Below are positions 18,473 through 27,894 of a DNA stretch of 64,000 nucleotides, piece by piece. A program made the translations under genes and the position numbers. Source of the DNA: an uncultured Lachnospiraceae bacterium (lineage in GTDB: Bacteria > Bacillota > Clostridia > Lachnospirales > Lachnospiraceae); the NCBI GenBank assembly GCA_944381635.1, contig CALWLY010000002.1, forward strand, positions 124,001 through 188,000. The letters are read 5' to 3'. Below the pieces are notes generated by a model. It worked only from the letters and a program-made list of their open reading frames with translations, was not told the DNA's origin and made no database searches. Each line of letters opens with the position of its first letter. Position 1 is the stretch's first letter.

Positions 18473-19084
18473 CTATTCCATCTGCTCTCCGACGTTCATA
18501 TCGGTATTATTTTCCACAAATTCCATATCTTCCTGAATTTCTGCCAGAGGATTCAATTCTGTCCGGTTTGCTTTTACTACCTCGTAACAATCGTTAAGAG
18601 ATTGTACCAGTTCGCCATATCTGTCTGTAGCTACCTGCATGGAAGTTGCGATAATGTCTCCAAGAGATGCCAAAAGACTGTCTGTATATTGAATAACCGA
18701 TTCTTTCATGGCATTTGCTTCCTGTGTGGCATTATCCAGAATCTCCTGTGCCTGCCTGGTAGCCTGCTGAACCACCTCGTTTGCCTGAGCATAAGCCTGC
18801 TGCATGATCTCGTGTTCGTTAATCAGCTCACTGGTCTGTGTGGTCGCTTCATCAATCAATGCCTGTGCTTTTTCTCTGGCATCATTTAAGATAGCTTCTT
18901 TATTGCTGATGATTTTCTGATATCGTTTAATTTCTTCCGGAGTTTTCATCCGAAGCTCCCTCAGAAGTTCATCAATTTCATCCTTATTTACCACAATTCT
19001 GGTATTGTTTGAAAACGGCTGATATTTACAGCTTTCGATATAATCTTCAATTTCGTCAATTAACTGTTCGATTCTGCTGCTCAT
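18473..19084 (-). CDS. Coiled-coil protein, DivIVA/ATPase-stalk-like, unknown function
   Basis: The 203-aa product is helical throughout. Residues about 55-140 form a coiled coil with Ala/Gln-rich heptads (NDAREKAQALIDEATTQ, then ATRQAQEILDNATQEANAM). This resembles DivIVA or V-type ATPase stalk proteins in composition, but no signature of either is clear. An acidic tail follows. GGAGATCAG precedes the ATG. It lies downstream of coaD on the same strand, separated by a 48-bp tandem repeat. Confidence 0.75.
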   Translation of the reverse strand: MSSRIEQLIDEIEDYIESCKYQPFSNNTRIVVNKDEIDELLRELRMKTPEEIKRYQKIISNKEAILNDAREKAQALIDEATTQTSELINEHEIMQQAYAQANEVVQQATRQAQEILDNATQEANAMKESVIQYTDSLLASLGDIIATSMQVATDRYGELVQSLNDCYEVVKANRTELNPLAEIQEDMEFVENNTDMNVGEQME

Positions 19085-19129
19085 TCTGATCTCCTAAACT
19101 TTTTTTCAGCTGCCGGTACAGCTTCCATT

Positions 19130-19308
19130 TTCTCAAACGCTCCGCTTTTTGAGAAGTAGCGACTTCTTTTTGGTACCTTCTCAAACGCTCCGCTCTTTGA
19201 GAAGTAGCGACTTCTTTTTGGTACCTTCTCAAACGCTCCGCTCTTTGAGAAGTAGCGACTTCTTTTTGGTACCTTCTCAAACGCTCCGCTCTTTGAGAAG
19301 TAGCGACT
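19130..19308. repeat. Tandem array of 48-bp hairpin units (about 3.7 copies)
   Basis: Units begin at 19130, 19178, 19226 and 19274 and are almost identical; the first has one T-for-C change. Each unit is an inverted repeat, CTTCTCAAA and TTTGAGAAG, around the loop GAGCGGAGCG (minus strand), plus a GGTACC-centred linker. Because 48 is divisible by 3, every frame without a stop stays open through it, which creates spurious repeat proteins. No function can be assigned. Confidence 0.9.
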
Positions 19309-19339
19309 AAATATGAAACCGTAGGTTTCATATTTAGTC
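19305..19339 (-). terminator. Perfect 16-bp hairpin downstream of coaD
   Basis: GACTAAATATGAAACC and its exact complement flank a 3-base loop. It begins 12 bases after the coaD stop and abuts the 48-bp array. No T-run follows on the minus strand, so it may be an RNA-stability or processing hairpin instead of a true terminator; TTTATTAT follows on the plus strand. Confidence 0.5.
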
Positions 19340-19351
19340 TTTATTATATCA

Positions 19352-19843
19352 TTATTTTGCGGTATGTCCATATTTTTCATAGACAAGCTGAGCAACAAAT
19401 TCCGGCACGAACTGTGTGATATCTCCATGGAAACTTGCAATTTCCTTGACACTGGAGGAGCTAAGATAAGCATACTCCAGACTTGTTGTCAAAAACATCG
19501 TGTCCAGCTTTCCCTCGGAAAGTATGCGGTTAGTCTGCGCTCCCTGAAGTTCATACTCGAAATCGGTAATAGCACGCAGGCCGCGGATAATAACATGTAC
19601 ATCCTTTTCCTTTGCATAATCTACTAAAAGACCGCTGAAAGAGTCTACTTTCACATTGGGAAGTTCTTTTGTTGCTTCCTGTAATATTTTAACACGTTCT
19701 TCCACGGAAAACAATGGACTCTTTCCTTTATTATTCAATACACTTACGGTAAGTTCATCAAAAATCTCTGCGGCTCTGCGGATGATATCCAGATGCCCAT
19801 AAGTCATGGGATCAAAACTTCCTGGATAAATTGCTGCTTTCAT
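19352..19843 (-). CDS. coaD: Phosphopantetheine adenylyltransferase
   Basis: The 163-aa product is full length and transfers AMP to 4'-phosphopantetheine, the penultimate step of coenzyme A synthesis. It shows [14 protein letters not shown] (the T/HxGH nucleotidyltransferase motif), [14 protein letters not shown], and [13 protein letters not shown] near the C-terminus. It follows rsmD by 3 bp, the common rsmD-coaD pair. Confidence 0.96.
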   Translation of the reverse strand: MKAAIYPGSFDPMTYGHLDIIRRAAEIFDELTVSVLNNKGKSPLFSVEERVKILQEATKELPNVKVDSFSGLLVDYAKEKDVHVIIRGLRAITDFEYELQGAQTNRILSEGKLDTMFLTTSLEYAYLSSSSVKEIASFHGDITQFVPEFVAQLVYEKYGHTAK

Positions 19844-19846
19844 TGG

Positions 19847-20395
19847 TTACCTCTTTCTCAAGAACACATGCTTGTTGGTTTTATATATTTTTTCTTTTGT
19901 GATTTCGAACCCTAAATTTCCTGCAAATTCAAAATCTTTTTTCAGATCGGCCTCTATGACAATGACCGTATCTTCGTTCACATAAGGCATTCGGTAAAGG
20001 CACTCCAAAACCGGCTGTTCCAGATTGGCCTGGTAAGGCGGATCCATAAAAACAACATCCACCGCTTTTTCCCTTATTCCCGAAAGCGCAGAAACCACAT
20101 CCTGTTTTAAAACGACAGAGCGGTCTTCAAATTTTGTAAATTTCAGATTTTCCTGAATACATTTTACTGCTTTGGGCGCATTTTCTACAAAGTAAGCCTT
20201 TTTGGCTCCTCTGCTTATAGCTTCAATTCCGATTGCCCCGCTTCCGCTGCACAAATCTACAAAAATACTGTCTGACAGATGTCCCTGAAGCATATTAAAC
20301 AGGGTTTCTTTAATGCGATCCGTTGTAGGCCGCGTGTCCATTCCTTCCGGTGCGCGAAGAGGAAGGCTTCTGGCTTCTCCTGCTATTACTCTCAT
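19847..20395 (-). CDS. rsmD: 16S rRNA (guanine966-N2)-methyltransferase
   Basis: The 182-aa product begins MRVIAGEARSLPL and has RPTTDRIKETLFNML, the SAM-binding VDLCSGSGAIGIEAISRGA and the catalytic DPPY in FMDPPYQ. It methylates G966 of 16S rRNA. It is co-directional with the topoisomerase pair upstream and with coaD downstream. AAAGGAAAT lies before the ATG. Confidence 0.93.
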   Translation of the reverse strand: MRVIAGEARSLPLRAPEGMDTRPTTDRIKETLFNMLQGHLSDSIFVDLCSGSGAIGIEAISRGAKKAYFVENAPKAVKCIQENLKFTKFEDRSVVLKQDVVSALSGIREKAVDVVFMDPPYQANLEQPVLECLYRMPYVNEDTVIVIEADLKKDFEFAGNLGFEITKEKIYKTNKHVFLRKR

Positions 20396-20420
20396 GAATT
20401 TCCTTCTTTCCTTTTTTTAT

Positions 20421-22658
20421 TTATCCCCGTACTTTTGTGGGCTTTCCATCCCTTTTGGCAGTTTTCATCTGATTCAGAACCAGTTCCCTGCTCTTATAAG
20501 GAATTACTGTGTCGGTTCCATTTTCAACATAGTAGACAGCTTCCAGCCTGTCTTTTTCACCCAGTTTCATTCCCCGCACGCCCACGGCTGCTTTCTTCTT
20601 CTCCGGTATCTCCTCAATGGCAAATTTCAGGAAGTACCCCTGCTCTGACTGAAGCACAATACTGTTCTGTTCTTTCAGGAGAGACACATCTAAAACTTCA
20701 TCGCCTTCCTGAAGTTTGGTAGCCGCCACCGTCCGTTTGCTCACATCAAACTCTGCCCCATCCACAACTTTTACCATAGCCTGTCTGGTCACGAACAATA
20801 CCCGGTAAAGATTCAGCTCCATCTGGCTGGCCGCCAAAAGAAGCTGTTCCTTTGTGGAATCATAATTGCTTACATTGTCAATGGGTACGCCTTTGTCGCG
20901 GAATTTACCGAAGGGAAGGTCACTTACCTTTACCGAATATAGCTGTCCGGCATCCGTAAAGAGACAGATCTTTCCGGTATTCATGCAGCGAAATACAAAG
21001 CGGTTTTCGCTGTCGGCTGCCTCTTTATTTCTCTCATAAGTAGCCATATCCACGGTTCTTGTATAGCCGAATCTGTCCATAAGGCAGACAACTTCCATTT
21101 CCTGAATTTTATTTTCCTTGAAAACCGCTTCCTCGCAGTTGTCAATAACTGTCTTGCGTTCTCTGCCAAATTCTGCTTTCCAGGCTTCCATTTCATTTAA
21201 AATCACCTGCATCATGGAATCTTTTCTTCCCAGAATGTCCTCATAGCGGAAAATATTGGCAAGTGTTTCTTCATGCTCTTTGATCAGCGCTTCGATTTCC
21301 AGACCGATCAGTTTATAAAGACGCATTTCCAAAATAGCATTCGCCTGGTTTTCTGTGAACTGAAGCATTTCCGCCATCACCTTGGATGCCTTGGATTTAA
21401 ATTTGATACCGTCAGTTTTTCCTTCCACCAGGCATGCTTTTGCCATGGCTCTGTCTTTGGACCCGCGAAGTATTTCGATGATCAGGTCAATGACATTACA
21501 TGCCTTGATCAGACCTTCCTGGATCTCCCGTTTCGCCTTTTCCTTTTCCAGAAGCGTCTGGTATTTTCTGGTGTTTACCTCAAACTGAAAATCCACATGA
21601 GCCTTGATGATTTCCTTAAGCCCCATAGTCTCTGGTCTGCCGTTTGCGATTGCCAGCATGTTTACACCGAAAGTGTCTTCCAGGCGGGTCTTTTTATAAA
21701 GCATGTTGATGAAATTATCCACATCTGCGTCTTTGCGCAGCTCAATCACAATACGAATTCCTTCTTTGGAGGACTGGTTGGAAATATCCAGAATATCCTG
21801 AGTTTTCTTGCTCTCTGCCAGAGCTGCCACATCAGACAGAAACTTGCCGATATTGGCGCCGATCATCGTATAAGGGATTTCCGTGATAATTACGTTGACT
21901 TTTCCGCCTTTTAATTTTTCCACTTCCACGCGTCCGCGGATTTTGATTTTTCCCGTTCCGGTTTCATAAATAGAAAGCAGGTCATCCTTGTTGGTGACAA
22001 TTCCGCCTGTGGGAAAATCCGGTCCCGGAATATAGCGCATCAGTTCTTTGACGGAAATATTCTCATCCAACATATACGCCTTTACCGCATCCATAACTTC
22101 TCTCAGATTGTGAGGCGGGATGCTGGTAGCCATTCCCACCGCAATACCTTCGGAACCGTTTATCAAAAGATTTGGTATACGCACAGGAAGCACAGCGGGT
22201 TCTTTTTCTGTCTCGTCAAAGTTAGGAATAAAATCCACCACATTTTTATCCAGATCCGCAAGGAAAGTTTCCTGCGTCACTTTCTCAAGACGGGCCTCGG
22301 TATAACGCATTGCCGCAGCTCCGTCGCCTTCTATATTACCAAAATTTCCATGTCCGTCAATCAGAGGCATTCCCTTTTTAAAATCCTGCGCCATGACTAC
22401 TAACGCATCGTAAATGGAACTGTCTCCGTGGGGATGATATTTACCCATGGTATCCCCTACGATACGGGCACTTTTACGATAAGGCCTGTCGTAGCGGATG
22501 CCCAGTTCATGCATGTCATAAAGAGTCCTTCTCTGAACCGGCTTCAATCCGTCTCGCACATCCGGAAGAGCTCTGGCGATAATAACGCTCATGGCATAAT
22601 CGATAAAGGATTTTTGCATGACTTCCGAATACTCGGTCTTAATGATTTTTTCTTCCAT
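20421..22658 (-). CDS. parC: Type IIA topoisomerase subunit A (ParC/GyrA family)
   Basis: The 745-aa product has the GyrA/ParC breakage-reunion domain (PDVRDGLKPVQRR; HPHGDSSIYDAL in the quinolone-resistance region with the susceptible-type Ser and Asp; AMRYTEARL with the catalytic Tyr). A C-terminal beta-pinwheel follows from about residue 500. I do not see a QRRGGKG-type GyrA box, which favours topoisomerase IV over gyrase. A second gyrase pair near dnaA would be expected elsewhere (inference). It follows its partner by 24 bp. Confidence 0.85.
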   Translation of the reverse strand: MEEKIIKTEYSEVMQKSFIDYAMSVIIARALPDVRDGLKPVQRRTLYDMHELGIRYDRPYRKSARIVGDTMGKYHPHGDSSIYDALVVMAQDFKKGMPLIDGHGNFGNIEGDGAAAMRYTEARLEKVTQETFLADLDKNVVDFIPNFDETEKEPAVLPVRIPNLLINGSEGIAVGMATSIPPHNLREVMDAVKAYMLDENISVKELMRYIPGPDFPTGGIVTNKDDLLSIYETGTGKIKIRGRVEVEKLKGGKVNVIITEIPYTMIGANIGKFLSDVAALAESKKTQDILDISNQSSKEGIRIVIELRKDADVDNFINMLYKKTRLEDTFGVNMLAIANGRPETMGLKEIIKAHVDFQFEVNTRKYQTLLEKEKAKREIQEGLIKACNVIDLIIEILRGSKDRAMAKACLVEGKTDGIKFKSKASKVMAEMLQFTENQANAILEMRLYKLIGLEIEALIKEHEETLANIFRYEDILGRKDSMMQVILNEMEAWKAEFGRERKTVIDNCEEAVFKENKIQEMEVVCLMDRFGYTRTVDMATYERNKEAADSENRFVFRCMNTGKICLFTDAGQLYSVKVSDLPFGKFRDKGVPIDNVSNYDSTKEQLLLAASQMELNLYRVLFVTRQAMVKVVDGAEFDVSKRTVAATKLQEGDEVLDVSLLKEQNSIVLQSEQGYFLKFAIEEIPEKKKAAVGVRGMKLGEKDRLEAVYYVENGTDTVIPYKSRELVLNQMKTAKRDGKPTKVRG

Positions 22659-22682
22659 CTGCTTACTTTAACCTTTCTTCTC

Positions 22683-24605
22683 TTAAATATCCAACTCTGC
22701 TTCCGTTGCTTTAGAATATATAAATGCTTTTCTGGGCGGAACATCCGTTCCCATCAGCATTTCCGTCACCTCGGAAGCCATCCTGGCATCTTCAATCTCC
22801 ACCTGTTTTAACATACGTGTCTCCGGATTCAGGGTAGTCTCCCATAACTGCTGGGCGTCCATCTCACCAAGACCTTTGTATCGCTGTAAGGTGAACGGTC
22901 CTTTGTGACGTTTCCGGTATTTTTCCAGAGCCTTATCGTCGTAAAGATACTCTTCCTCTCCTTTTGACGGCATCGCCTTATAAAGGGGAGGCATGGCAAT
23001 GTAAACATGTCCTTCAAAAATAAGCTCCGGCATGAAACGATAAAAAAGCGTGAGAAGCAGCGTGGAAATATGAGCTCCGTCCACGTCCGCATCCGCCATG
23101 ATAATGATTTTGTCATAGCGAAGCTTGCTGATATCAAAATCGTTGCCGTAACCTTCCGAAAAGCCGCAGCCAAAAGCGTTGATCATGGTTTTTATCTCCG
23201 CGTTGGCAAGCACTTTATCGATGCTGGCCTTTTCCACATTTAAAATCTTACCGCGGATGGGAAGAATTGCCTGATACATACGGTTTCTGGCCATTTTGGC
23301 GCTTCCTCCTGCGGAATCACCTTCCACGATGAAAATTTCGCATTTAGACGCATCTCTGGATTCACAGTTTGCCAGTTTCCCGTTGCTGTCAAAGGAAAAT
23401 TTCTGTTTCGTCAGCATGTTGGTTTTGGCCTTTTCCTCTGTTTTTCGAATCTTGGCCGCTTTTTCCGCACATCCAATTACATTTTTAAGCACTTCCAGAT
23501 TTCTGTCAAAGTAACGGACGATTTCTTCTCCCGTCACCTTGCTTACTACTTTAGCGGCATCCTGATTATCCAGTTTTGTTTTGGTCTGCCCTTCAAAACG
23601 GGGATCCGGATGTTTGATGGACACAACCGCCGTCATACCGTTTCTTACATCCGCACCGGTAAAATTGGCATCCTTTTCTTTTAAAATATTAAGCTCTCTG
23701 GCATAGTTGTTAATAACGGTGGTAAACTGCGTTTTAAAACCCGTTAAATGGGTACCACCTTCCGCATTGTATATATTATTGCAAAAACCAAGTACGTTTT
23801 CATGGAATTCATTGACATACTGAAAAGCCACTTCCACAGATATGCCGTCGCTTTCACCCTGAAAATAAATCACGTCATGGATCGTTTCTTTTGATTTATT
23901 CATATCTTTGATGAATCCCTGAATTCCTTCCGGTTCATGGTATTCCACTTTCTCCGGGATCTCTTTTCGTTTATCTTCAAAGACAATGGTCAGATTAGGA
24001 TTCAGATAAGCAGTCTCGTGCAGACGGCTTTTTACCTCGTCCTCCTTAAACCATGTTTTATCAAAAATCGTATCATCAGGCAAAAAATTAACGGTAGTTC
24101 CCGTCTCCTTTGTTTTGCCTACTACGGGAAGCAGACCGTTTTCCAATTCTATAACAGGAATTCCCCTCTCATACCGGTCTTCATAAATGCATTTTCCATC
24201 TTTGACCCGTACAGTCAATTTCGTGGAAAGGGCGTTGACTACAGAAGAACCTACTCCGTGAAGTCCTCCGCTTGTCTTGTATGCATTGTTGTCAAACTTT
24301 CCTCCTGCATGAAGTGTGGTGAACACAAGACGCTCCGCACTGATTCCCTTCTCATGCATTCCCACCGGAATACCCCGGCCATCGTCAATGATTGTCGCTG
24401 ATCCGTCCTTTTCCAGAATGACTGTAATCTTGCTGCAATATCCAGCCAGATGCTCATCCACGGCATTGTCCACAATTTCATAAATCAAGTGATTCAATCC
24501 TTTTGTGGACACACTTCCAATATACATACCCGGCCTTTTTCTGACTGCTTCCAAGCCTTCCAGCACTGTGATGCTCGACGCATCATACGTATTATTTCCG
24601 GCCAT
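22683..24605 (-). CDS. parE: Type IIA topoisomerase subunit B (ParE/GyrB family)
   Basis: The 640-aa product has the GHKL ATPase domain (EIVDNAVDEHLAGY, DDGRGIPVGMHEKG, GGLHGVGSSVVNALS), the transducer, and a TOPRIM domain (EGDSAGGSAKMARNR, MADADVDGAHI). It ends in the RYKGLGEMDAQQLWETT motif. It supplies ATP-driven strand passage with the subunit A encoded downstream. AGGAGG precedes the ATG. Calling it ParE rests on the partner's missing GyrA box, not on this protein alone. Confidence 0.86.
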   Translation of the reverse strand: MAGNNTYDASSITVLEGLEAVRKRPGMYIGSVSTKGLNHLIYEIVDNAVDEHLAGYCSKITVILEKDGSATIIDDGRGIPVGMHEKGISAERLVFTTLHAGGKFDNNAYKTSGGLHGVGSSVVNALSTKLTVRVKDGKCIYEDRYERGIPVIELENGLLPVVGKTKETGTTVNFLPDDTIFDKTWFKEDEVKSRLHETAYLNPNLTIVFEDKRKEIPEKVEYHEPEGIQGFIKDMNKSKETIHDVIYFQGESDGISVEVAFQYVNEFHENVLGFCNNIYNAEGGTHLTGFKTQFTTVINNYARELNILKEKDANFTGADVRNGMTAVVSIKHPDPRFEGQTKTKLDNQDAAKVVSKVTGEEIVRYFDRNLEVLKNVIGCAEKAAKIRKTEEKAKTNMLTKQKFSFDSNGKLANCESRDASKCEIFIVEGDSAGGSAKMARNRMYQAILPIRGKILNVEKASIDKVLANAEIKTMINAFGCGFSEGYGNDFDISKLRYDKIIIMADADVDGAHISTLLLTLFYRFMPELIFEGHVYIAMPPLYKAMPSKGEEEYLYDDKALEKYRKRHKGPFTLQRYKGLGEMDAQQLWETTLNPETRMLKQVEIEDARMASEVTEMLMGTDVPPRKAFIYSKATEAELDI

Positions 24606-24683
24606 TTTTTCCTCCTACTGCTATTTTTTGCTGCAAAAAACCCCGATCGGAATCAGAGCTTTCTGCAGCTGCACCCAAAAAAT

Positions 24684-25547
24684 CTATCTTAAAATCTTTG
24701 TACATGTCACTGCCAGGGAACCCGGTCCGATATGGCAGGCCACACTCAAGGAAAGCGGATCTGAATGCACATCATATCCCGGATAAAGACTTTTTAATTC
24801 TTCCACAAGCGCTTTGGCAGCTTCTTCATTCTGCGTATGCGCCACCTGCAGACGGACATGCGGTCCTCCTTCCAGACCTCCGAAACGAGTCTTGATATCG
24901 TTTGCCAGTGCATTTAACATAATCTGCTTTGCCTGATTTACGGTACGTGCCTTGGCAAAAGTATCCAGTTTCTCTCCCTGTATCTGGAGAACCGGTTTTA
25001 TGCGAAGCAGCGTTCCCAAGGCTGCAACAGCCGGAGTGATCCTTCCGCCTTTTTTCAGATAGGTAAGTGTATCCACCATAATATAAATACTGGCATTTAA
25101 CTTATCCTCTTCCAGAATATTTTTGATATGGGCCGCATCTTTTCCTTCTTCCAGCAATTTCAGCGCATCTAATACAGACTGTCTCTGGGTAACAGAAATA
25201 CGCTGGTTGTTTACCACCTGCACCCGGCCGTCATAGTCCTGTGAAAGCATCATGGCAGTCTGGCAGGAGCTGCTCAATCCGCTGCTCATAGGTATATGGA
25301 TAATCTCATCGTAATCTTTCAGCAGGTCATCCCACATCTTCAGCACAGATTCCGGAGATGGCTGCGATGTGGAAATGTCTGCTCCTTCCGCCAGTCTCTC
25401 ATAAAATTCTTTCTGTGTTAATGTAATATCTTCAAAAAAAGTTTCGTCATTGATCATAAAAGGCATGGGCAGAACAAAAACACCCAGTCTTTTTGCCTCC
25501 TCCTGAGTAATTCCACTGTTACTGTCAGTTACCACTGCAATTTTCAC
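24684..25547 (-). CDS. DegV-family fatty-acid-binding protein (FakB-like)
   Basis: The 287-aa product opens AVVTDSNSGITQEEAKRLGV and has PMSSGLSSSCQTAMML, the serine-rich loop that holds the fatty-acid carboxylate in DegV/FakB proteins. VDTLTYLKKGGRITP and IGPGSLAV are further family motifs. FakB presents fatty acids to the kinase FakA, which is encoded two genes upstream on the same strand (27895-29577). A GTTATC-type inverted repeat lies in the 134-bp gap after recG. Another DegV protein is encoded at 44362. Confidence 0.88.
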   Translation of the reverse strand: MKIAVVTDSNSGITQEEAKRLGVFVLPMPFMINDETFFEDITLTQKEFYERLAEGADISTSQPSPESVLKMWDDLLKDYDEIIHIPMSSGLSSSCQTAMMLSQDYDGRVQVVNNQRISVTQRQSVLDALKLLEEGKDAAHIKNILEEDKLNASIYIMVDTLTYLKKGGRITPAVAALGTLLRIKPVLQIQGEKLDTFAKARTVNQAKQIMLNALANDIKTRFGGLEGGPHVRLQVAHTQNEEAAKALVEELKSLYPGYDVHSDPLSLSVACHIGPGSLAVTCTKILR

Positions 25548-25681
25548 TGTAGTTCCTCCTGTCTTTCCTTTTCCCTTATTTTTTGTTTCTTTTATCTTTT
25601 TCGTGTTATCGTTTCCGTGTATACAAAATACAGCCCTGTATACGGATAACTGCCGTCAAACAGGCAACATACATTTTAGCG

Positions 25682-27733
25682 TCAGATAGTCCTAAAGTCA
25701 ATGGTACTGCCGCCCTCTTCTTCCATTCTCCTGTAAAACTTCTCCCATCGTCCCGGATTTTGGGAGCTGCTCTCCTCTTCAATCCGGTCCGCAGCTTCAC
25801 TTGTAAGAAGAAGAATATCCGCATCCTGGTAAATATCTCCCAGCGCAAATTCCAGCATACCGCTCTGACGCACTCCAAACAAGTCTCCCGGTCCCCGCAG
25901 ACGCAGATCCTCGTTGGCAATGAAAAAACCATCGTTGGATTTGTTCAGTATGCCAAGCCTTTCCATTGTTTTCTTACTATCGTTTCCGCTCATGAAAATG
26001 CAGTAGCTCTGATAGCTTCCCCGTCCTACGCGCCCTCTCAGCTGGTGCAGCTGAGCAAGGCCAAAGCGCTCCGCGTTTTCCACCATCATGACCGTGGCGT
26101 TGGGAACGTTGATACCTACCTCTATTACCGTGGTAGAAACCAGAATATCCAGATTTCCCGCCGCAAATTCATCCATAATTTCCTGCTTTTCTGCCGGTTT
26201 CATCTTTCCGTGAAGCGCTGAGATACGAATAGATGGAGGCATGATCATACGCAGCTTTTCCGTATAATCCAGAACATTCTCCACGCCCTCCATCTCTCCT
26301 TCTTCCACCATGGGACAGATCACATATACCTGTCTTCCTTCACGGATTTCCCTTTGTATAAAGGAATATGCCTTGTCCCGATAGCTGGTATCCACCACAC
26401 AATTTTTGATAGGAAGACGATTTGCCGGCATCTCATCCAGAACCGAAACATGCAGATCGCCGTATAAAACAATAGCCAATGTACGCGGAATAGGGGTTGC
26501 ACTCATTACCAGCACATGCACCTGATCCCCTTTTCCTGCCAGCGTTTCTCTCTGCCGTACTCCAAACCGGTGCTGTTCGTCTGTAATCACAAGTGCCAGA
26601 TTCCGATACGCTGCCTTTTCCTGAATCAGCGCATGGGTACCCACAATGGCATTTACTTCCCCTGCCGCAATCCGCTGGTATGCCATTTTCTTTTCTTTGG
26701 CAGTCATAGAACCTGTCAACAGCTCCGGTTTGATACACAAGCCATATTTTTCCGACATTTCGCAAAGCGCATCATAATGCTGTTTGGCCAGTACTTCTGT
26801 GGGAGCCATAAGACAGCCTTGCCTTCCGTTTTCCGCTGTCATCAGCAGCGCCAGAAAAGCCAGAATCGTTTTACCGCTTCCCACGTCTCCCTGTATCAGC
26901 CGGTTCATAGCTTCCTTTTTGCAAAGATCCTCTTCAATTTCTCTCCAGACTCTCTTTTGTGCACCGGTAAGTTCATAGGGAAGCGCACTCAGCAGTTTTG
27001 CCGCTTCGAACCCTTTCTGTAACGGTTCCTCCACTTCCAACTTCTCCGTCTCCTCTTTCATTCGCCGTATTCCGATAATGAAAAAAAGGAATTCATCAAA
27101 AACAAGCCTTCTTCTGGCCATAGTCATCTGTTCTTCTGACTCCGGAAAATGAATCTGCCACATGGCTTCCTCGAAAGAACACAGGTGATAGATTCGACGG
27201 ATATCTTCCGGAAGAAATTCTGAAAAGTCTAAAGCCTCCAGAGCCTGCCGGACAGCTTTCGCAACAGCGGCATTGCTCAGTCCCATAGTGAGAGGATATT
27301 TGGGCTGCATAATGGAAACCATTTTAGAATAATCTTCTTCCTTATATATTTTAGGCTGTTCCATATAGCGGTCACCCTTTTCCTGGCAGAGTCCACGGAA
27401 AATATGAAAAGTCCCCGGCTTTAATGTATTTTTCAAATAAGGCATGCGGAAAAAAGTCAGATTCATCATTCCGGTAGTATCTCCAACTTTTACACTGGTT
27501 ACCGTAAGATTTCTGAATTTCTTTGTGACCGGCGTTCCAATCACTGCAGCTTTCACAGCCTGTACTCTTGCCGGCTTTAAATCTGCGATTGCCACCGGTT
27601 CCTCCATGGTCTCATAATCCCTGGGGAAAAGTCCTGCCAGCTGTCCCACGGTGTCTATATGTAATTTATGAAAGGAAGCGGCTGTCTTTTCTCCGATTCC
27701 TTTTAATGAAGTGATAGGTTCTTCCCGGCGCAT
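25682..27733 (-). CDS. recG: ATP-dependent DNA helicase RecG
   Basis: The 683-aa product has an N-terminal wedge/OB region (residues about 1-240) and helicase motifs: RLIQGDVGSGKT (Walker A), ITDEQHRFG (DExH), VMSATPIPRTLA and QLRGRVGRG. It remodels stalled forks and branched DNA. The ATG at 27733 has GGGAGG seven bases upstream; the longer open frame adds 33 unrelated residues. The order fakA, recG, degV is seen in other Clostridia. Confidence 0.95.
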   Translation of the reverse strand: MRREEPITSLKGIGEKTAASFHKLHIDTVGQLAGLFPRDYETMEEPVAIADLKPARVQAVKAAVIGTPVTKKFRNLTVTSVKVGDTTGMMNLTFFRMPYLKNTLKPGTFHIFRGLCQEKGDRYMEQPKIYKEEDYSKMVSIMQPKYPLTMGLSNAAVAKAVRQALEALDFSEFLPEDIRRIYHLCSFEEAMWQIHFPESEEQMTMARRRLVFDEFLFFIIGIRRMKEETEKLEVEEPLQKGFEAAKLLSALPYELTGAQKRVWREIEEDLCKKEAMNRLIQGDVGSGKTILAFLALLMTAENGRQGCLMAPTEVLAKQHYDALCEMSEKYGLCIKPELLTGSMTAKEKKMAYQRIAAGEVNAIVGTHALIQEKAAYRNLALVITDEQHRFGVRQRETLAGKGDQVHVLVMSATPIPRTLAIVLYGDLHVSVLDEMPANRLPIKNCVVDTSYRDKAYSFIQREIREGRQVYVICPMVEEGEMEGVENVLDYTEKLRMIMPPSIRISALHGKMKPAEKQEIMDEFAAGNLDILVSTTVIEVGINVPNATVMMVENAERFGLAQLHQLRGRVGRGSYQSYCIFMSGNDSKKTMERLGILNKSNDGFFIANEDLRLRGPGDLFGVRQSGMLEFALGDIYQDADILLLTSEAADRIEEESSSQNPGRWEKFYRRMEEEGGSTIDFRTI

Positions 27734-27830
27734 CAGATTCCTCCCTGTTTTATTTGCCATCAGCGCATGCGAACTTATGTTCTTTTTTTGTATAAACCGA
27801 ATTATATCATAGAATTTCCGATTATGCACC

Positions 27831-27872
27831 AAAAAAATAAAGAGAGCTCTCCCGAAATATGGGAAGCTCTCT
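27831..27872 (-). terminator. Terminator after fakA
   Basis: AGAGAGCTCTCCC and GGGAAGCTCTCT form the stem. The minus strand continues with TTATTTTTTT. It separates fakA from recG, so recG probably needs read-through or its own promoter. Confidence 0.75.
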
Positions 27873-27894
27873 TTTATCGCGGTTACACCACGGC

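Noticed and set aside
19130-19308. Possible CRISPR array
   Set aside because: The units are head-to-tail with no unique spacers, no leader and no cas genes.
19056-19473. Two overlapping open frames encoding 16-aa repeat proteins
   Set aside because: The repeat is 48 bp, so any stop-free frame remains open through it. Each frame also shares bases with a neighbouring gene or the coaD hairpin, and no ribosome binding site stands before either start.
21273-21914. 213-codon plus-strand frame inside the topoisomerase subunit A gene
   Set aside because: It is antisense to a highly conserved gene, has no ribosome binding site and its product is Phe/His/Cys-rich without a recognisable fold.
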